From Aquabacterium sp. (GTDB taxonomy: Bacteria > Pseudomonadota > Gammaproteobacteria > Burkholderiales > Burkholderiaceae_C): a DNA stretch of 64,000 nt. A program made the position numbers and the translations under genes. The notes beneath the pieces are model-generated. The model was not told the origin of the DNA. It ran no database searches and was given only the letters and a program-made list of their open reading frames with translations. The stretch is taken from assembly GCF_016195855.1 (NCBI RefSeq), contig NZ_JACPYU010000003.1, forward strand, positions 868,001 to 932,000, given 5' to 3'. This document shows positions 17,367-28,388 of the stretch, piece by piece (the first letter of the stretch is position 1; each line of letters begins with the position of its first letter).

Positions 17367-18068
17367 TCAATTCCAATCATGCCCCCGCCGAGGCTCTCGC
17401 AAGGTCGTGGTCACTCGCGAAGGCCTCACCCGCGCCCGCGCCTGCGCGGCAAGCGATCCTCCATCACGCTCCAGCACACCCCAGAACCCGACCAGAATCA
17501 AGCCGCCCATGAAGCCCGAAAGATGGGCGACATGGTTGATGCCCGGCTCATTGCGCCGCAAGCCCACAATGTCCATCATCAGAAAGCCGAGGACAAAAAC
17601 GATGGCGGGGACGGCGATCGTCCGGAAGATCCACAGGAACCAGATAAAGCAGTCGACCCTCTGAAACGGGAAGCGAGCGAGGAAGAGCCCCATGAAGCCC
17701 CACACCACGCCTGACAGGCCCAGGGAGGGAAGGATGGTCTTGGTCATCAATGAATAGGCCACGTGTGTGATGACCGCGAACATCAGGAAGATGGCCACGT
17801 AGCCTTTGGCGGTGATCTCTTTTTCGATCGTGCTGGAGAAGCAGTAAAAGAAAAAGAGATTGCCCAGCAGGTGCGACAGATCCGCATGCAGGAAGGCCGC
17901 CGAAATCATGTGCCCCACATGCAGCGTGCGCGGATCATAGGCAAATGCCATTTTCGTGGCAGGGCTCATGACAAAGTACAGAACGATGCAGACCAGACAC
18001 ACCAGCAGCGTCAAGAGCGGCGGGCTTGATCTGGCCTCACGGTGGGTACCAAGGGGAAGAATGAGCAT
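17367..18068 (-). CDS. rhomboid-family intramembrane serine protease
   Basis: A 233-residue polytopic membrane protein with about six hydrophobic segments. Rhomboid hallmarks are present: HADLSHLLGN in the second helix region, the catalytic serine in GLSGVVWGFMG, and the partner histidine in HVAHLSGFMGG. The C-terminal 40 residues are a cytoplasmic Arg-rich tail. Rhomboids cleave single-pass membrane proteins within the bilayer. It follows glmS on the same strand 110 bp downstream. The substrate is unknown. A secreted subtilase elsewhere in the window has a GlyGly-CTERM-like tail of the kind cut by rhombosortases, but this protein looks like an ordinary rhomboid. Confidence 0.88.
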   Translation of the reverse strand: MLILPLGTHREARSSPPLLTLLVCLVCIVLYFVMSPATKMAFAYDPRTLHVGHMISAAFLHADLSHLLGNLFFFYCFSSTIEKEITAKGYVAIFLMFAVITHVAYSLMTKTILPSLGLSGVVWGFMGLFLARFPFQRVDCFIWFLWIFRTIAVPAIVFVLGFLMMDIVGLRRNEPGINHVAHLSGFMGGLILVGFWGVLERDGGSLAAQARARVRPSRVTTTLREPRRGHDWN

Positions 18069-18178
18069 GGGTTCGGCCTAAGGCTCGCGGTACACCGCGT
18101 GGGCTGTCTGGCGCACTGGAAAGGTAGTCGATGCAAGTCAGATTGGCGCACAAAACGCTTGCGTCAAAACACAGAACC

Positions 18179-20062
<1,884 letters not shown>

Positions 20063-20204
20063 AGATGTCTCAACTCCTGCTTGTGCAGTGCAATGAGGTG
20101 TGATCCTATCGGCGTTGGCGTGAAATGTTGTTCTTTTTTATGGCGATTTTTGGAATCATCATTCACGCCACCTAACGCGAATACAAATTCAATCAACTTT
20201 GGCG

Positions 20205-20219
20205 ATTATTTGAAATAAT
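20205..20219. promoter_or_regulatory. 15-bp AT palindrome upstream of the Lrp-type gene
   Basis: ATTATTT-G-AAATAAT is a perfect palindrome ending 8 bp before the ATG of an Lrp/AsnC regulator and 143 bp from the divergent glmS start. Its AT core resembles Lrp-family binding sites, which are often autoregulatory. Its place over the expected ribosome-binding site suggests repression of the regulator gene. Inference only. Confidence 0.55.
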
Positions 20220-20227
20220 ATTTCCAC

Positions 20228-20743
20228 ATGAACACCCCATCGTCTCCACTGGATGACACCGACATCCAGTTGCTGAACCTGCTGCAGCACGATGCCAGCC
20301 AGTCCAACCAGGCGTTGGCGGAGCGGCTCGGCCTGTCACCGGCCACCTGCCACCGGCGCATCAAGCACTTGAAGGACGAGGGCTACATCGAAGGCCAGGT
20401 GGCCATCCTGTCGCCGCAGAAGATGGCCGATGCGCTGGGCTGGGGCCTGAGTGCGCTGGTCGAGATCAGCCTGGACATGCAGACGCAAGAGGCGCTGGAC
20501 GCGTTCGAGCAACGCGCACTGGCAGAGGACGAAGTGCAGCAATGCTGGCGGGTGTCACCGGGGCCGGACTTCATTCTGGTGGTGCAGGTCAAGGACATGC
20601 CGGCCTACCAGGACCTGGCCAGGCGGCTGTTCACGCAGGACAGCCAGGTGCGCAATGTGCGCGCCTTCTTTGCCGTCAAGCGGGCCAAGTTCGGCACGCA
20701 ATGGCCACTGCCACCCCTGCCGGCCACCCGGCGCCAGGATTGA
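20228..20743 (+). CDS. Lrp/AsnC-family transcription regulator
   Basis: A 171-residue Lrp/AsnC protein. The N-terminal helix-turn-helix spans about residues 8-60 (LDDTDIQLLNLLQHDASQSN, LAERLGLSPATCHRRIKHL). The RAM effector-binding domain follows (about 75-155), with the usual WRVSPGPDFILVVQVKDM. It is divergent from glmS and has a 15-bp palindrome immediately upstream. An amino-acid effector is expected from the family; which one cannot be read here. Control of glmS by it is possible but unsupported beyond location. Confidence 0.93.
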   Translation: MNTPSSPLDDTDIQLLNLLQHDASQSNQALAERLGLSPATCHRRIKHLKDEGYIEGQVAILSPQKMADALGWGLSALVEISLDMQTQEALDAFEQRALAEDEVQQCWRVSPGPDFILVVQVKDMPAYQDLARRLFTQDSQVRNVRAFFAVKRAKFGTQWPLPPLPATRRQD

Positions 20744-20786
20744 TCAGGCTGCCCGCGATAGGGGCAGCGAGGGGGTCAACAGAAGG

Positions 20787-21701
20787 TCAGCGGCCAGCCT
20801 TGCCGCCAGACTGGGCCGGCGCCACCTCGGGCAACTGCATGTCTGCTCGCAGGCCCAGGGGCTTGCCATCCAGCGGGTGGTGCACCGAGGGTAAGGCCGA
20901 ACGTGGTGTCGGTGTGGGTGCTGGCGCCGGTACCGCAGCCGTGGCGCGCTTGCTGCCTGCCGTGGCCACCGCCACCGATTCGGCCCCGGCGGTGCCCTTG
21001 CCATCCAGCGTGGGCAAGACCTTGAGCAACTCCTCGTCGGACATGCGCGACAACTCTTCGACCGAAGGCCGGCGGCCGCCCGCAGACTTGCTGCGTTTCT
21101 CAGCCGCCGCCACTTCCTGCTCGATGATGCGTTCTGCCGCGCTGATGTCGGCAGGCGATGCCGATGCGGCCACGGCCGTCACTTCAGGCGTGCCGGCATC
21201 CGGCGTGGTGGGCTGGGTATATTGATCAGACAGGGCGCGCTCCATGCGGTGCTGCCCTTCCATCTTGTAGAGCCAGCTCCCGCCGAGCAAGGCCACGGCC
21301 GCCACCAGCACGCCACCCAGCATCATCGTGCGCTGGGTGGGTGGCCAGTACACGGGGGATGCGGCTGCCTTGGGTGTGAGCCAATCCATGTCCACACGGG
21401 TGGCGGCGGGCTCTCTGGACAGGTCCGGCCCCGCGGCATCCAGCCCGGAGGGCTCCGCCACGGTCGGGCGGGAGGGGGCCAATGTGGCGTCGTATTCAAG
21501 GCGCAGCTTGGGGTCGATCAAGACCTCGTAGGCCTGGTTCAGGGCCGCCATCTGCGTGTGCATGGCGTCGTCCGGGCCGGTGTCGGTGCCCCCCTGCTGC
21601 TGGCGATCCGGATGCAACTTGGCCGCCAAGGCCCGGTAGGCCGCACGGATCACTTCCGGCGGCGCATCCTGGGAGACTTTCAGGCGTTCGTAGTGGTTCA
21701 C
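20787..21701 (-). CDS. DnaJ-domain membrane-anchored protein
   Basis: A J-domain protein of about 304 residues. The N-terminal J domain (about 1-70) contains NHYERLKVSQDAPPEVIRAA and the HPD tripeptide in AAKLHPDRQQ, which stimulates Hsp70 ATPase. A single transmembrane segment follows near residue 130 (MMLGGVLVAAVALLGGSWLY), then a low-complexity Ala/Pro/Thr-rich region. I prefer the GTG at 21701, which puts the J domain at the very N-terminus with an AGGA upstream; a GTG at 21737 gives 12 extra residues. It is last in the minus-strand array after glmU. The C-terminal part is unlike DnaJ itself. Confidence 0.85.
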   Translation of the reverse strand: MNHYERLKVSQDAPPEVIRAAYRALAAKLHPDRQQQGGTDTGPDDAMHTQMAALNQAYEVLIDPKLRLEYDATLAPSRPTVAEPSGLDAAGPDLSREPAATRVDMDWLTPKAAASPVYWPPTQRTMMLGGVLVAAVALLGGSWLYKMEGQHRMERALSDQYTQPTTPDAGTPEVTAVAASASPADISAAERIIEQEVAAAEKRSKSAGGRRPSVEELSRMSDEELLKVLPTLDGKGTAGAESVAVATAGSKRATAAVPAPAPTPTPRSALPSVHHPLDGKPLGLRADMQLPEVAPAQSGGKAGR

Positions 21702-21778
21702 GGCGTGAGGGTCCTGCAATCTAGATCGTGTGGGCACGATATTAGCGGCTCAACACGCTGCGTTACACCGGTATCACC

Positions 21779-23173
21779 TCAGCGCTTGATTTTTTGCGGC
21801 CTCTGCCACCCAGACAGCGAAACCTGTTTGGCGCGCGCCACTGTCAGTTGACCTTCGGGCGCATCTTTGCTTAGGGTGGTGCCCCCGCCAATGGTGGCGC
21901 CGTCACCCAGTTTGATGGGCGCGATCAGCACGCAGTTGGAGCCCACGTGCACGTCGTTGCCGATCACCGTGCGGTGCTTGTTGGCCCCGTCGTAATTGGC
22001 GGTGATGCTGCCGGCGCCATAGTTGACGCGCTCCCCCACTTCGGCGTCGCCCAGGTAGGCCAGGTGGTTGGCCTTGGCGCCGTTGGCCATGGTGCTGTTC
22101 TTGACCTCGACGAAGTTGCCGATGTGCACCTCTTTGCCCAACACGGCGCCGGGGCGCAGGCGGGCAAAGGGGCCGATGAGCGAGCCCTCGCCCACGCTGA
22201 CCCCGTCCTTGTCGCCGTCGATGTGCGTGAAGGGGTGGATCACCACGCCCTTGCCAATCACGGCATTGCGGATCACGCAGTTGGCGCCGATCTGGACTTC
22301 GTCGTCCAGGATCACGCGGCCTTCGAAGACGCAGTTGACATCGATGTCCACGTCGCTGCCGCATTGCAGCGTGCCACGCAGATCAAAGCGAGCCGGGTCG
22401 GCCAGGCGCACGCCCTGCTCCATCAGCTTGGCGGCCTGGACGGCCTGGTAACGCCGCTCCAGATCAGCCAGTTGCGCCGGGCTGTTGACGCCCAGCACCT
22501 CGACCTCGTCACGCGGCTGCGCGGCCACCACGCCCACGCCATCTTCGCGGGCCATGGCCACCACGTCGGTCAGGTAATACTCGCCTTGGGCGTTGTTGTT
22601 GTTCAGGCGGCTCAGCCAGCCTTTGAGCAGGCGGGTCGGCGCGGCCATCATGCCGGTGTAGACCTCTTTGAGGGCGCGCTGTGTCTCGGTCGCATCCTTG
22701 TGCTCGACGATGGCCAGCACCTGCTCGCCCCAGCCATCGCGCACGATGCGGCCGTAGCCGGTGGGGTCGTCCAGGTTGATGGTCAGCAGGGCCAGCTTCT
22801 CGCCGGCACACGCGTCCACCAGGGCTTGCGCGGTGGCCGCTTCGATCAGGGGCGTGTCGCCATTGAGGATGAGGGTGATGCCGTCATCAGGCAGCACGGG
22901 CACGGCCTGCTGCACGGCGTGGCCCGTGCCCAGTTGCGGCTCCTGGCGCACGAACTTCAAGGGCGCCTCGGCGAAGGCCGCCTTCATGGCGGACTCGACC
23001 TGCTCAGCACCATGGCCCGTGATCACCACTTGCTGCGCCGCCTTGAGCGACGAGGTGGTGCTGATCACATGCGACAGCATGGGGCGGCCGGCCAACTTGT
23101 GCAGCACCTTGGGGCGCGCCGACTTCATGCGGGTACCCTTGCCCGCGGCCATGATGACAATGGAAAGCGACAT
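21779..23173 (-). CDS. glmU: bifunctional UDP-GlcNAc pyrophosphorylase / GlcN-1-P acetyltransferase
   Basis: A 464-residue cytoplasmic enzyme making UDP-GlcNAc for peptidoglycan and LPS. The N-terminal uridyltransferase domain (1 to about 230) has the nucleotide loop IVIMAAGKGTRMKS and the LNGDTPLIEA segment. The C-terminal left-handed beta-helix (about 255-460) shows hexapeptide repeats and the acetyltransferase landmarks GEGSLIGPFARLRPG, FVEVKNSTMANGAKANHLAY and NYDGANKHRTVIGN. It starts 20 bp after the DUF4136 lipoprotein gene. Confidence 0.98.
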   Translation of the reverse strand: MSLSIVIMAAGKGTRMKSARPKVLHKLAGRPMLSHVISTTSSLKAAQQVVITGHGAEQVESAMKAAFAEAPLKFVRQEPQLGTGHAVQQAVPVLPDDGITLILNGDTPLIEAATAQALVDACAGEKLALLTINLDDPTGYGRIVRDGWGEQVLAIVEHKDATETQRALKEVYTGMMAAPTRLLKGWLSRLNNNNAQGEYYLTDVVAMAREDGVGVVAAQPRDEVEVLGVNSPAQLADLERRYQAVQAAKLMEQGVRLADPARFDLRGTLQCGSDVDIDVNCVFEGRVILDDEVQIGANCVIRNAVIGKGVVIHPFTHIDGDKDGVSVGEGSLIGPFARLRPGAVLGKEVHIGNFVEVKNSTMANGAKANHLAYLGDAEVGERVNYGAGSITANYDGANKHRTVIGNDVHVGSNCVLIAPIKLGDGATIGGGTTLSKDAPEGQLTVARAKQVSLSGWQRPQKIKR

Positions 23174-23193
23174 TCAAAAACCTGTTTGTTGGA

Positions 23194-23823
23194 TCAGCGA
23201 TTGTCCGCCGGGATGAGGACCGTGACTTCACGCGGGCTCACGGCCTGATACGGGAAGTCTTTCATGGCGGCTTCGAACATATAGGGCAGCAGGCGATCGT
23301 CGGCCGCGCCGAGGCGGTCGTACCGGGCGTGGGTTTCGTACAGCACCTGGTTGCCCTTGCGATCGCGGATGAGCAGGTCCACCGTCATCTGCACATAGGA
23401 TGGCTCCATGGCCATGCTGAACGACAGGCCGCCACGCCCACCACCGCCCCACCAGCCACCCACCCCGGGGTGCCAGGGGCCGTAAGGGCCCCAGAACGGG
23501 TCGTAGTAATGTGCGCGTTGATCAATGCGTACCCGCGCGCCCACCTGCACGGTGACGTCGGCCTTGTCGGCCTCAGGTACCTGCTCGAAGCCGGCAGCCA
23601 TCAACGCAGGTTGCGCCGCGGCTTCAAGCTTGTCCTGCGCCTCGGGCTGGGCTTGTTGCGAAGGCAGGCGCTCGAACACATAACGCCCGGGCTTGCGGCC
23701 TTCGGGCCAGCTGCCAAAACTGGACACCTGGCTGGTGAGCGACTGCGGCCCGGCACACGCCGCCAGGCTCGCCAGCATCACACAGGCCAGGGGCTTGCAG
23801 AGGTGCGTGGTCAGCCTGGCCAT
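23194..23823 (-). CDS. DUF4136 lipoprotein
   Basis: A 209-residue probable outer-membrane lipoprotein. Signal peptide MARLTTHLCKPLACVMLASL ends in a lipobox (LAAC). The mature part matches the DUF4136 family (TSQVSSFGSWPEGRKPGRY, a Gly/Trp/Pro-rich centre WGPYGPWHPGVGGWWGGGG, and PYMFEAAMKDFPYQAVSP near the end). The ATG at 23823 follows a strong GAGGAGG, which decides the start. It begins 10 bp after ttcA, so it is in the same transcript. Function is unknown; related proteins are linked to envelope integrity. Confidence 0.88.
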   Translation of the reverse strand: MARLTTHLCKPLACVMLASLAACAGPQSLTSQVSSFGSWPEGRKPGRYVFERLPSQQAQPEAQDKLEAAAQPALMAAGFEQVPEADKADVTVQVGARVRIDQRAHYYDPFWGPYGPWHPGVGGWWGGGGRGGLSFSMAMEPSYVQMTVDLLIRDRKGNQVLYETHARYDRLGAADDRLLPYMFEAAMKDFPYQAVSPREVTVLIPADNR

Positions 23824-23833
23824 GCGCGCCTCC

Positions 23834-24916
23834 TCAAGTGGCCTTGCGGATGCTGATGGTCGACAGCGAGACCTTGGTCTCGGCCGGCAGGCCATCGCTC
23901 GGGTCGCCACAGCCTTCGTCTTCGTCAAAGGCGATGTCGCCACCCTTGACGGGCGTGCCGGTGGCCTTGATGGTCTCGAAGGGGTAGAGCTTGCGGTCCA
24001 TCAGGTGCGAGGGCACGATGTTGGACAGGGCCGTGAACATGTTGTCCACGCGGCCGGGGAATTTCTTGTCCCACTCGTTGATCATCTCCCGCATCTGCTG
24101 GCGCTGCAGGCCTTCCTGGCTGCCACACAGGTTGCAGGGGATGATGGGGAAGGCGCGGTGCTCGGCGTAGGTGGCCAGGTCCTTCTCGCGGCAATAGGCC
24201 ATGGGGCGGATCACCACGTGCTCGCCGTTGTCGGTCACCAGCTTGGGCGGCATGCCCTTGAGCGTGGAGCCGAAGAACATGTTCATGAACATGGTCTGCA
24301 GGATGTCGTCGCGGTGGTGGCCCAGGGCGATCTTGGTGGCGCCCACTTCGGTGGCCACCCGGTAGAGGATGCCGCGGCGCAGGCGGGAACACAGGCTGCA
24401 GGTGGTCTTGCCTTCAGGGATCACCTTCTTGACCACGCTGTAGGTATCCTGCTCTTCAATACGGAAGGGCACACCGACCTTGGTGAGGTACTCGGGCAGC
24501 ACGTGCTCGGGGAAGCCGGGCTGCTTCTGGTCGAGGTTGACGGCGATGATCTCGAACTGGATGGGGGCCCGCTTTTGCAGGTTCATCAGGATGTCGAGCA
24601 TGCCGTAGCTGTCCTTGCCACCGGACATGCACACCATGACCTTGTCACCGTCTTCGATCATGTTGAAGTCGGTGATGGCCTGGCCCACTTCGCGGTGCAG
24701 GCGCTTGCTGAGCTTGTTCATCTCGAAGGCGTGCTTCTTGGCACGCGCTTCTTCGGCCGCATCGGCAATGGCCGTGGGTGAGCCGGATTCGACCACCAGC
24801 GCAGCCTGGGCGAACAACAGGGCATCGTCCACCATGCGGACTTCCTTTTCAGGGGTCACAGCACTCAGATGGGATTCATGGAGGGCCGGTGCGGCCAGGT
24901 TTGCAGCTTGGGTCAT
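23834..24916 (-). CDS. ttcA: tRNA 2-thiocytidine(32) synthetase
   Basis: A 360-residue enzyme that thiolates cytidine 32 in tRNAs, using ATP and a [4Fe-4S] cluster. The PP-loop is [15 protein letters not shown], and the two cluster CxxC motifs are [11 protein letters not shown] and [10 protein letters not shown]. The N-terminus is about 40 residues longer than in E. coli; an ATG at 24835 ([10 protein letters not shown]) is an alternative start. It lies between folB and the DUF4136 lipoprotein gene, the latter only 10 bp downstream. Confidence 0.96.
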   Translation of the reverse strand: MTQAANLAAPALHESHLSAVTPEKEVRMVDDALLFAQAALVVESGSPTAIADAAEEARAKKHAFEMNKLSKRLHREVGQAITDFNMIEDGDKVMVCMSGGKDSYGMLDILMNLQKRAPIQFEIIAVNLDQKQPGFPEHVLPEYLTKVGVPFRIEEQDTYSVVKKVIPEGKTTCSLCSRLRRGILYRVATEVGATKIALGHHRDDILQTMFMNMFFGSTLKGMPPKLVTDNGEHVVIRPMAYCREKDLATYAEHRAFPIIPCNLCGSQEGLQRQQMREMINEWDKKFPGRVDNMFTALSNIVPSHLMDRKLYPFETIKATGTPVKGGDIAFDEDEGCGDPSDGLPAETKVSLSTISIRKAT

Positions 24917-24984
24917 AACCTTTCATTTTCGCCGATCTGGCCCGATTGGGAAAGCCTTACCCCCTCAGACGGGGCCGAGCCTCA

Positions 24985-25356
24985 TCACCACTGGCCGGAT
25001 TCCATGCGGATGGCGACCTCGCAGTCCTCGAAAATCTCCAGCTTGGCGATCTTCACACGCACACCCAGCACGCCGGGCAGCTCCATCAGGCGCTTGCACA
25101 GCTTGCCGATCAAGGTCTCCAGCAGGTTGACGTGCACCGCGGTGCAGTCCTCGATGATGATGGCGCGCACCTTGCGGTAGTCCAGCACGTTGAGGATCTC
25201 GTCGTCGTGCGGCAGCAAGGGCTGGCTGCCCATATTGAGCTCGGCGTCAACCTGGATGGGCTGAGGGGTGCCGATCTCGTGGTCCAGCACACCGAGGTTG
25301 GCGTCAAAGCGCAGGCCGGTGAGCTTGAGGATCTGGTTGCCTTTGGTCAGGGACAT
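24985..25356 (-). CDS. folB: dihydroneopterin aldolase family protein
   Basis: A 123-residue FolB-type enzyme (tetrahydrofolate pathway: 7,8-dihydroneopterin to 6-hydroxymethyl-dihydropterin plus glycolaldehyde). The pattern LTGLRFDANLGVLDHEIGTP, LNVLDYRKVRAII and VNLLETLIGKLCKRLMELPG fits the tunnelling fold, including the conserved Glu in the LLETL segment. Its start overlaps the end of the preceding pteridine-reductase-like gene by 10 bp, so the two are translationally coupled, consistent with pterin metabolism. Confidence 0.9.
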   Translation of the reverse strand: MSLTKGNQILKLTGLRFDANLGVLDHEIGTPQPIQVDAELNMGSQPLLPHDDEILNVLDYRKVRAIIIEDCTAVHVNLLETLIGKLCKRLMELPGVLGVRVKIAKLEIFEDCEVAIRMESGQW

Positions 25357-26162
25357 GGGGCGTCTCGCATCATGGAAAAATCGCGCTCGAAGCGCTGGAG
25401 GTGCTGGCCACCATCAACCAGCAGCGTGGTGCCCGTCATGGACTGATTGGCCAGGGCAAAGGCCACGGTTACGGCCACGTCTTGCGGCGTGGATGACCGC
25501 CCCAAGGGGGACAGTTTGTGCGCCTGCTCGAACTGCTCCCCTTGCAGCCATTCGCTGGTCAGCGTCAGTCCAGGGGCCACGCCCACCACGCGCACACGCG
25601 GCGCCAGGGTCAGGGCCAGCAAGGTGGTGGCCGCTTCGAGCGCGGCTTTGGACAGGGTGTAGCTCAGGAAGTCAGGGTTCGGGTTCCACAACTTCTGATC
25701 CAGCATGTTGACCACGGCGCCCTGCGCTTGCCGCGTCGACACGTGCTCAGCCAGGGCCTGGGCCAGCACGATGGCCGGCGCCGTGTTGGCGCGCAGGTGG
25801 CGCTCCAACATGGCGTAGCTGAAGGAGGCGGCGTTGTCGTACTCGAAGGTGGAGGCGCTGTTGACCACGGCGTCCAGCTGGCCCAGCACGGCCACAGCCT
25901 GTGGCACAAGGCCACGCGCAGCCGCCTCGTCGGACAGGTCGGCGCTGAGCACACAAGCCTCGCGTCCCAGCGCACGGATGGCATCGGCCGTGAGGTCGGC
26001 CTCGTCGCGCGAGGCGCGGCAATGCACGGCCACATCCCAGCCCTCTCGGGCCAGCTTGAGCGCGATCTCGCGGCCCAGGCGCTTGGCCGCACCGGTCACC
26101 AGGGCGACCCGGCGAACGGGGCTTTCAGGCAAAGAGGCAGAAGAATCAGGCGAAGCGGACAT
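25347..26162 (-). CDS. short-chain dehydrogenase, pteridine reductase/FolM-like
   Basis: A 271-residue SDR. The NADPH motif is VALVTGAAKRLGREIAL, where the Lys-Arg after TGAA is typical of FolM/PTR1-type pteridine reductases. The Asn-Ser motif reads VVNSASTFEYD and the active-site pair YTLSK provides YxxxK. It overlaps folB by 10 bp, which supports dihydrobiopterin or dihydromonapterin reduction. The ATG at 26162 is chosen because the upstream frame is atypical. The next gene on the other strand starts only 19 bp away. Confidence 0.9.
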   Translation of the reverse strand: MSASPDSSASLPESPVRRVALVTGAAKRLGREIALKLAREGWDVAVHCRASRDEADLTADAIRALGREACVLSADLSDEAAARGLVPQAVAVLGQLDAVVNSASTFEYDNAASFSYAMLERHLRANTAPAIVLAQALAEHVSTRQAQGAVVNMLDQKLWNPNPDFLSYTLSKAALEAATTLLALTLAPRVRVVGVAPGLTLTSEWLQGEQFEQAHKLSPLGRSSTPQDVAVTVAFALANQSMTGTTLLVDGGQHLQRFERDFSMMRDAPCP

Positions 26163-26181
26163 GAGCTTTCTACAATAGGGC

Positions 26182-27366
26182 ATGCGACGCCCGACGAACT
26201 CGGACCACAGTGTAGTGGCCGCCCCCGTGTCCAGCCACCCGCTGGGCGACCTGATTGCCCATGAAATCCGCGAACGTGGCGGCTGGATGCGCTTCGAGCG
26301 TTTCATGGAGCTGGCCCTGTACACCCCCGGCCTGGGTTACTACAGTGGCGGCCGGCGCGTGCTGGGCCACCGCCCGCAGGATGGCTCCGACTTTGTCACC
26401 GCCCCCGAGCTGACGCCGCTGTTTGGCGAAACCCTGGCGCGCCAGCTGGTCCAGGCCCTGGAGGCCACCGGCACCGACGAGATCTGGGAGTTTGGCGCCG
26501 GCACCGGTGCGCTGGCCGTGCAACTGCTGGGCGAGCTGGGCGACCGCATCAAGCGCTACACCATCGTGGACCTGTCCGGCAGCCTGCGTGACCGACAGCA
26601 CCAGGCCATCGTCAAGGCCCACCCGCAGATGGCCCACAAGGTGATCTGGGCAGACAGCCTGCCCGACGAGCTCACCGGCGTGGTCATCGGCAACGAGGTG
26701 CTCGACGCCATCCCCGTGCACCTGCTGACCTGGAACGGCAAGGCCTGGCTGGAGCGCGGCGTGGCCTTGTCACCCGAGCCGGAAACCGCCCAACGCTTTG
26801 TCTGGGCCGACCGCCCGGCCCCCGAGGGCGTGCGCCCCCCCACCGAGCACATCGACGATGTCTACCTGCCGGGCACCGTCACCGAAACGCACGGCCAGGC
26901 CGAAGCCTTCGTGGCCACGTTGGCCCAGCGCATGACACGCGGCGCGGCCTTCTTCATCGACTACGGCTTCCCGGAGGCCGAGTACTACCTGCCCCAGCGC
27001 ACAGGCGGCACCCTCATGTGCCACCACGCCCACACGGCAGACCCCGACCCGCTGGCCATGGTGGGAGACAAGGACATCACCACCCACGTGAACTTCACGG
27101 GCATTGCCCTGGCGGGCCAGGAGGCCGGCTGGGAAGTGTTGGGCTACACCTCGCAAGGCCGCTTCCTGACCAACTGCGGCCTGGCCGAAGCCCTGGCCAG
27201 CACCGGCCAGGCCAGCACGGCCGCCGAGCTCAAATCGCGCGCGGCCATGCAGATGCTGGTGGCCGAGCACGAAATGGGCGAGCTGTTCAAGGTGATCGGT
27301 TTCGTGAAAGGCCCGTGGTTTGATGCCATCGGCTTTGCCCAGGGCGACCGCACCCACACGCTGTAG
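26182..27366 (+). CDS. MidA/NDUFAF7-type SAM-dependent methyltransferase
   Basis: A 394-residue protein of the DUF185/MidA family, whose human member NDUFAF7 methylates an arginine of complex I subunit NDUFS2. Landmarks: GGWMRFERFMELALYTPGLG, DFVTAPELTPLFGETLARQL, the SAM site EFGAGTGALAVQLL, VVIGNEVLDAIPVHL and FFIDYGFPEAEYY. A TACAAT hexamer at 26171-26176 lies just before the ATG, so either the message is leaderless or translation starts downstream, for example at the GTG near 26230. It is divergent from the FolM-like gene. Confidence 0.92.
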   Translation: MRRPTNSDHSVVAAPVSSHPLGDLIAHEIRERGGWMRFERFMELALYTPGLGYYSGGRRVLGHRPQDGSDFVTAPELTPLFGETLARQLVQALEATGTDEIWEFGAGTGALAVQLLGELGDRIKRYTIVDLSGSLRDRQHQAIVKAHPQMAHKVIWADSLPDELTGVVIGNEVLDAIPVHLLTWNGKAWLERGVALSPEPETAQRFVWADRPAPEGVRPPTEHIDDVYLPGTVTETHGQAEAFVATLAQRMTRGAAFFIDYGFPEAEYYLPQRTGGTLMCHHAHTADPDPLAMVGDKDITTHVNFTGIALAGQEAGWEVLGYTSQGRFLTNCGLAEALASTGQASTAAELKSRAAMQMLVAEHEMGELFKVIGFVKGPWFDAIGFAQGDRTHTL

Positions 27367-27401
27367 GCCACCGCAGCCAAGCCGGCCGCGGGCGCTGGGA
27401 T

Positions 27402-28388
27402 TCAGGCCATCACGGCCCGGAAGGCCTGCTCGCAAGCCATGGCCACCTGCCGCTTGAAATCGCGCTTGCGCTGCGTGCGCTTGCGGTGCTTGGCGGCGAT
27501 CTCGCTCAAGGGCTTCTCGGCCACCGGCAGGCTCATGAGGTGGTGCCCACCTTCGAGCACCTGCCCGGCATAACGCGCCCAGAACTGCCCGTAGCAAAAG
27601 CTGCTGCCGGATTGGGCAATGGTGTCACGCGACACGCAGGTGCCATCGCTGACGCCGAGCACCGTATCGATGCCCAGTGCGCCCGCCAGCCCCGTCAGCA
27701 CCGACATGAGCAAGTCCTGTGGTGCGATGTCACCCAGCAGCGTGGTGGCCTGCCGTATGGCATCCATGGCCCCAGACACACCCTGGACGCGACCGATGTA
27801 CAAGGCGTGAGCCGCACGCCCGGCCGTGCCCACACCGGCCAGATTCAATCCGGCGAGGCGCACGATGGAAAAAGACATTTTGTAGATGGGCACACCGGCC
27901 AGCTTGAAGCACAGCGTCAGTTCACCCTCGCGGTGGCGCGTCACCGGGCACAGGCCCTGCAGGCTGACCGACATGGGCTCGCCACCCGCTTCGTTGCACC
28001 AGATTTCCAGGCTGTCGTCCATCACCCGCCTGGAAAAATCAGCGGCAAACACCTTGTTGACAAAGTCGTAATGCGACTTCAACGCGGCCCAGCGTTCTTC
28101 CCAGTCCAGGCTGGTGGACAGATAGGGCAAGGTGTAGCGGTACTGCACACGTGGGAAGGCAGCACGCACCATCCTGGTCCGAGGCTGGTCAATGACGCTC
28201 ACCAGGCTCTGATGCTGACGCCAGGTCAACAAGACGCCACACATGCGCATCGCACCCGACACCAGCCCCGCCAACCCCTGCTCAGTCAGCTTGTCCCGCA
28301 AATGGCCCAGTCCACCCGCCGGACGGACGGCACCCACTGCCTTCAAAGAGGCAGGGACTTGACGGGCAGCGGGCAAGACAACTGACAT
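27402..28388 (-). CDS. VirK/YbjX family (DUF535) protein
   Basis: A 328-residue protein of the DUF535 / VirK-YbjX family. Landmarks: YRYTLPYLSTSLDWEERW, LKSHYDFVNKVF, VPIYKMSFSIVRL and the basic C-terminus KHRKRTQRKRDFKRQV. In enterobacteria family members affect resistance to antimicrobial peptides and virulence-protein localisation; the mechanism is unknown. The ATG at 28388 is used; a TTG 15 bp upstream is the alternative. It is divergent from lpxC across about 260 bp. Confidence 0.88.
   Translation of the reverse strand: MSVVLPAARQVPASLKAVGAVRPAGGLGHLRDKLTEQGLAGLVSGAMRMCGVLLTWRQHQSLVSVIDQPRTRMVRAAFPRVQYRYTLPYLSTSLDWEERWAALKSHYDFVNKVFAADFSRRVMDDSLEIWCNEAGGEPMSVSLQGLCPVTRHREGELTLCFKLAGVPIYKMSFSIVRLAGLNLAGVGTAGRAAHALYIGRVQGVSGAMDAIRQATTLLGDIAPQDLLMSVLTGLAGALGIDTVLGVSDGTCVSRDTIAQSGSSFCYGQFWARYAGQVLEGGHHLMSLPVAEKPLSEIAAKHRKRTQRKRDFKRQVAMACEQAFRAVMA

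Noticed and set aside
20063-20204. glmS ribozyme/riboswitch
   Set aside because: That element is confined mainly to Gram-positives; the leader here shows no matching core, and proteobacteria use other control.
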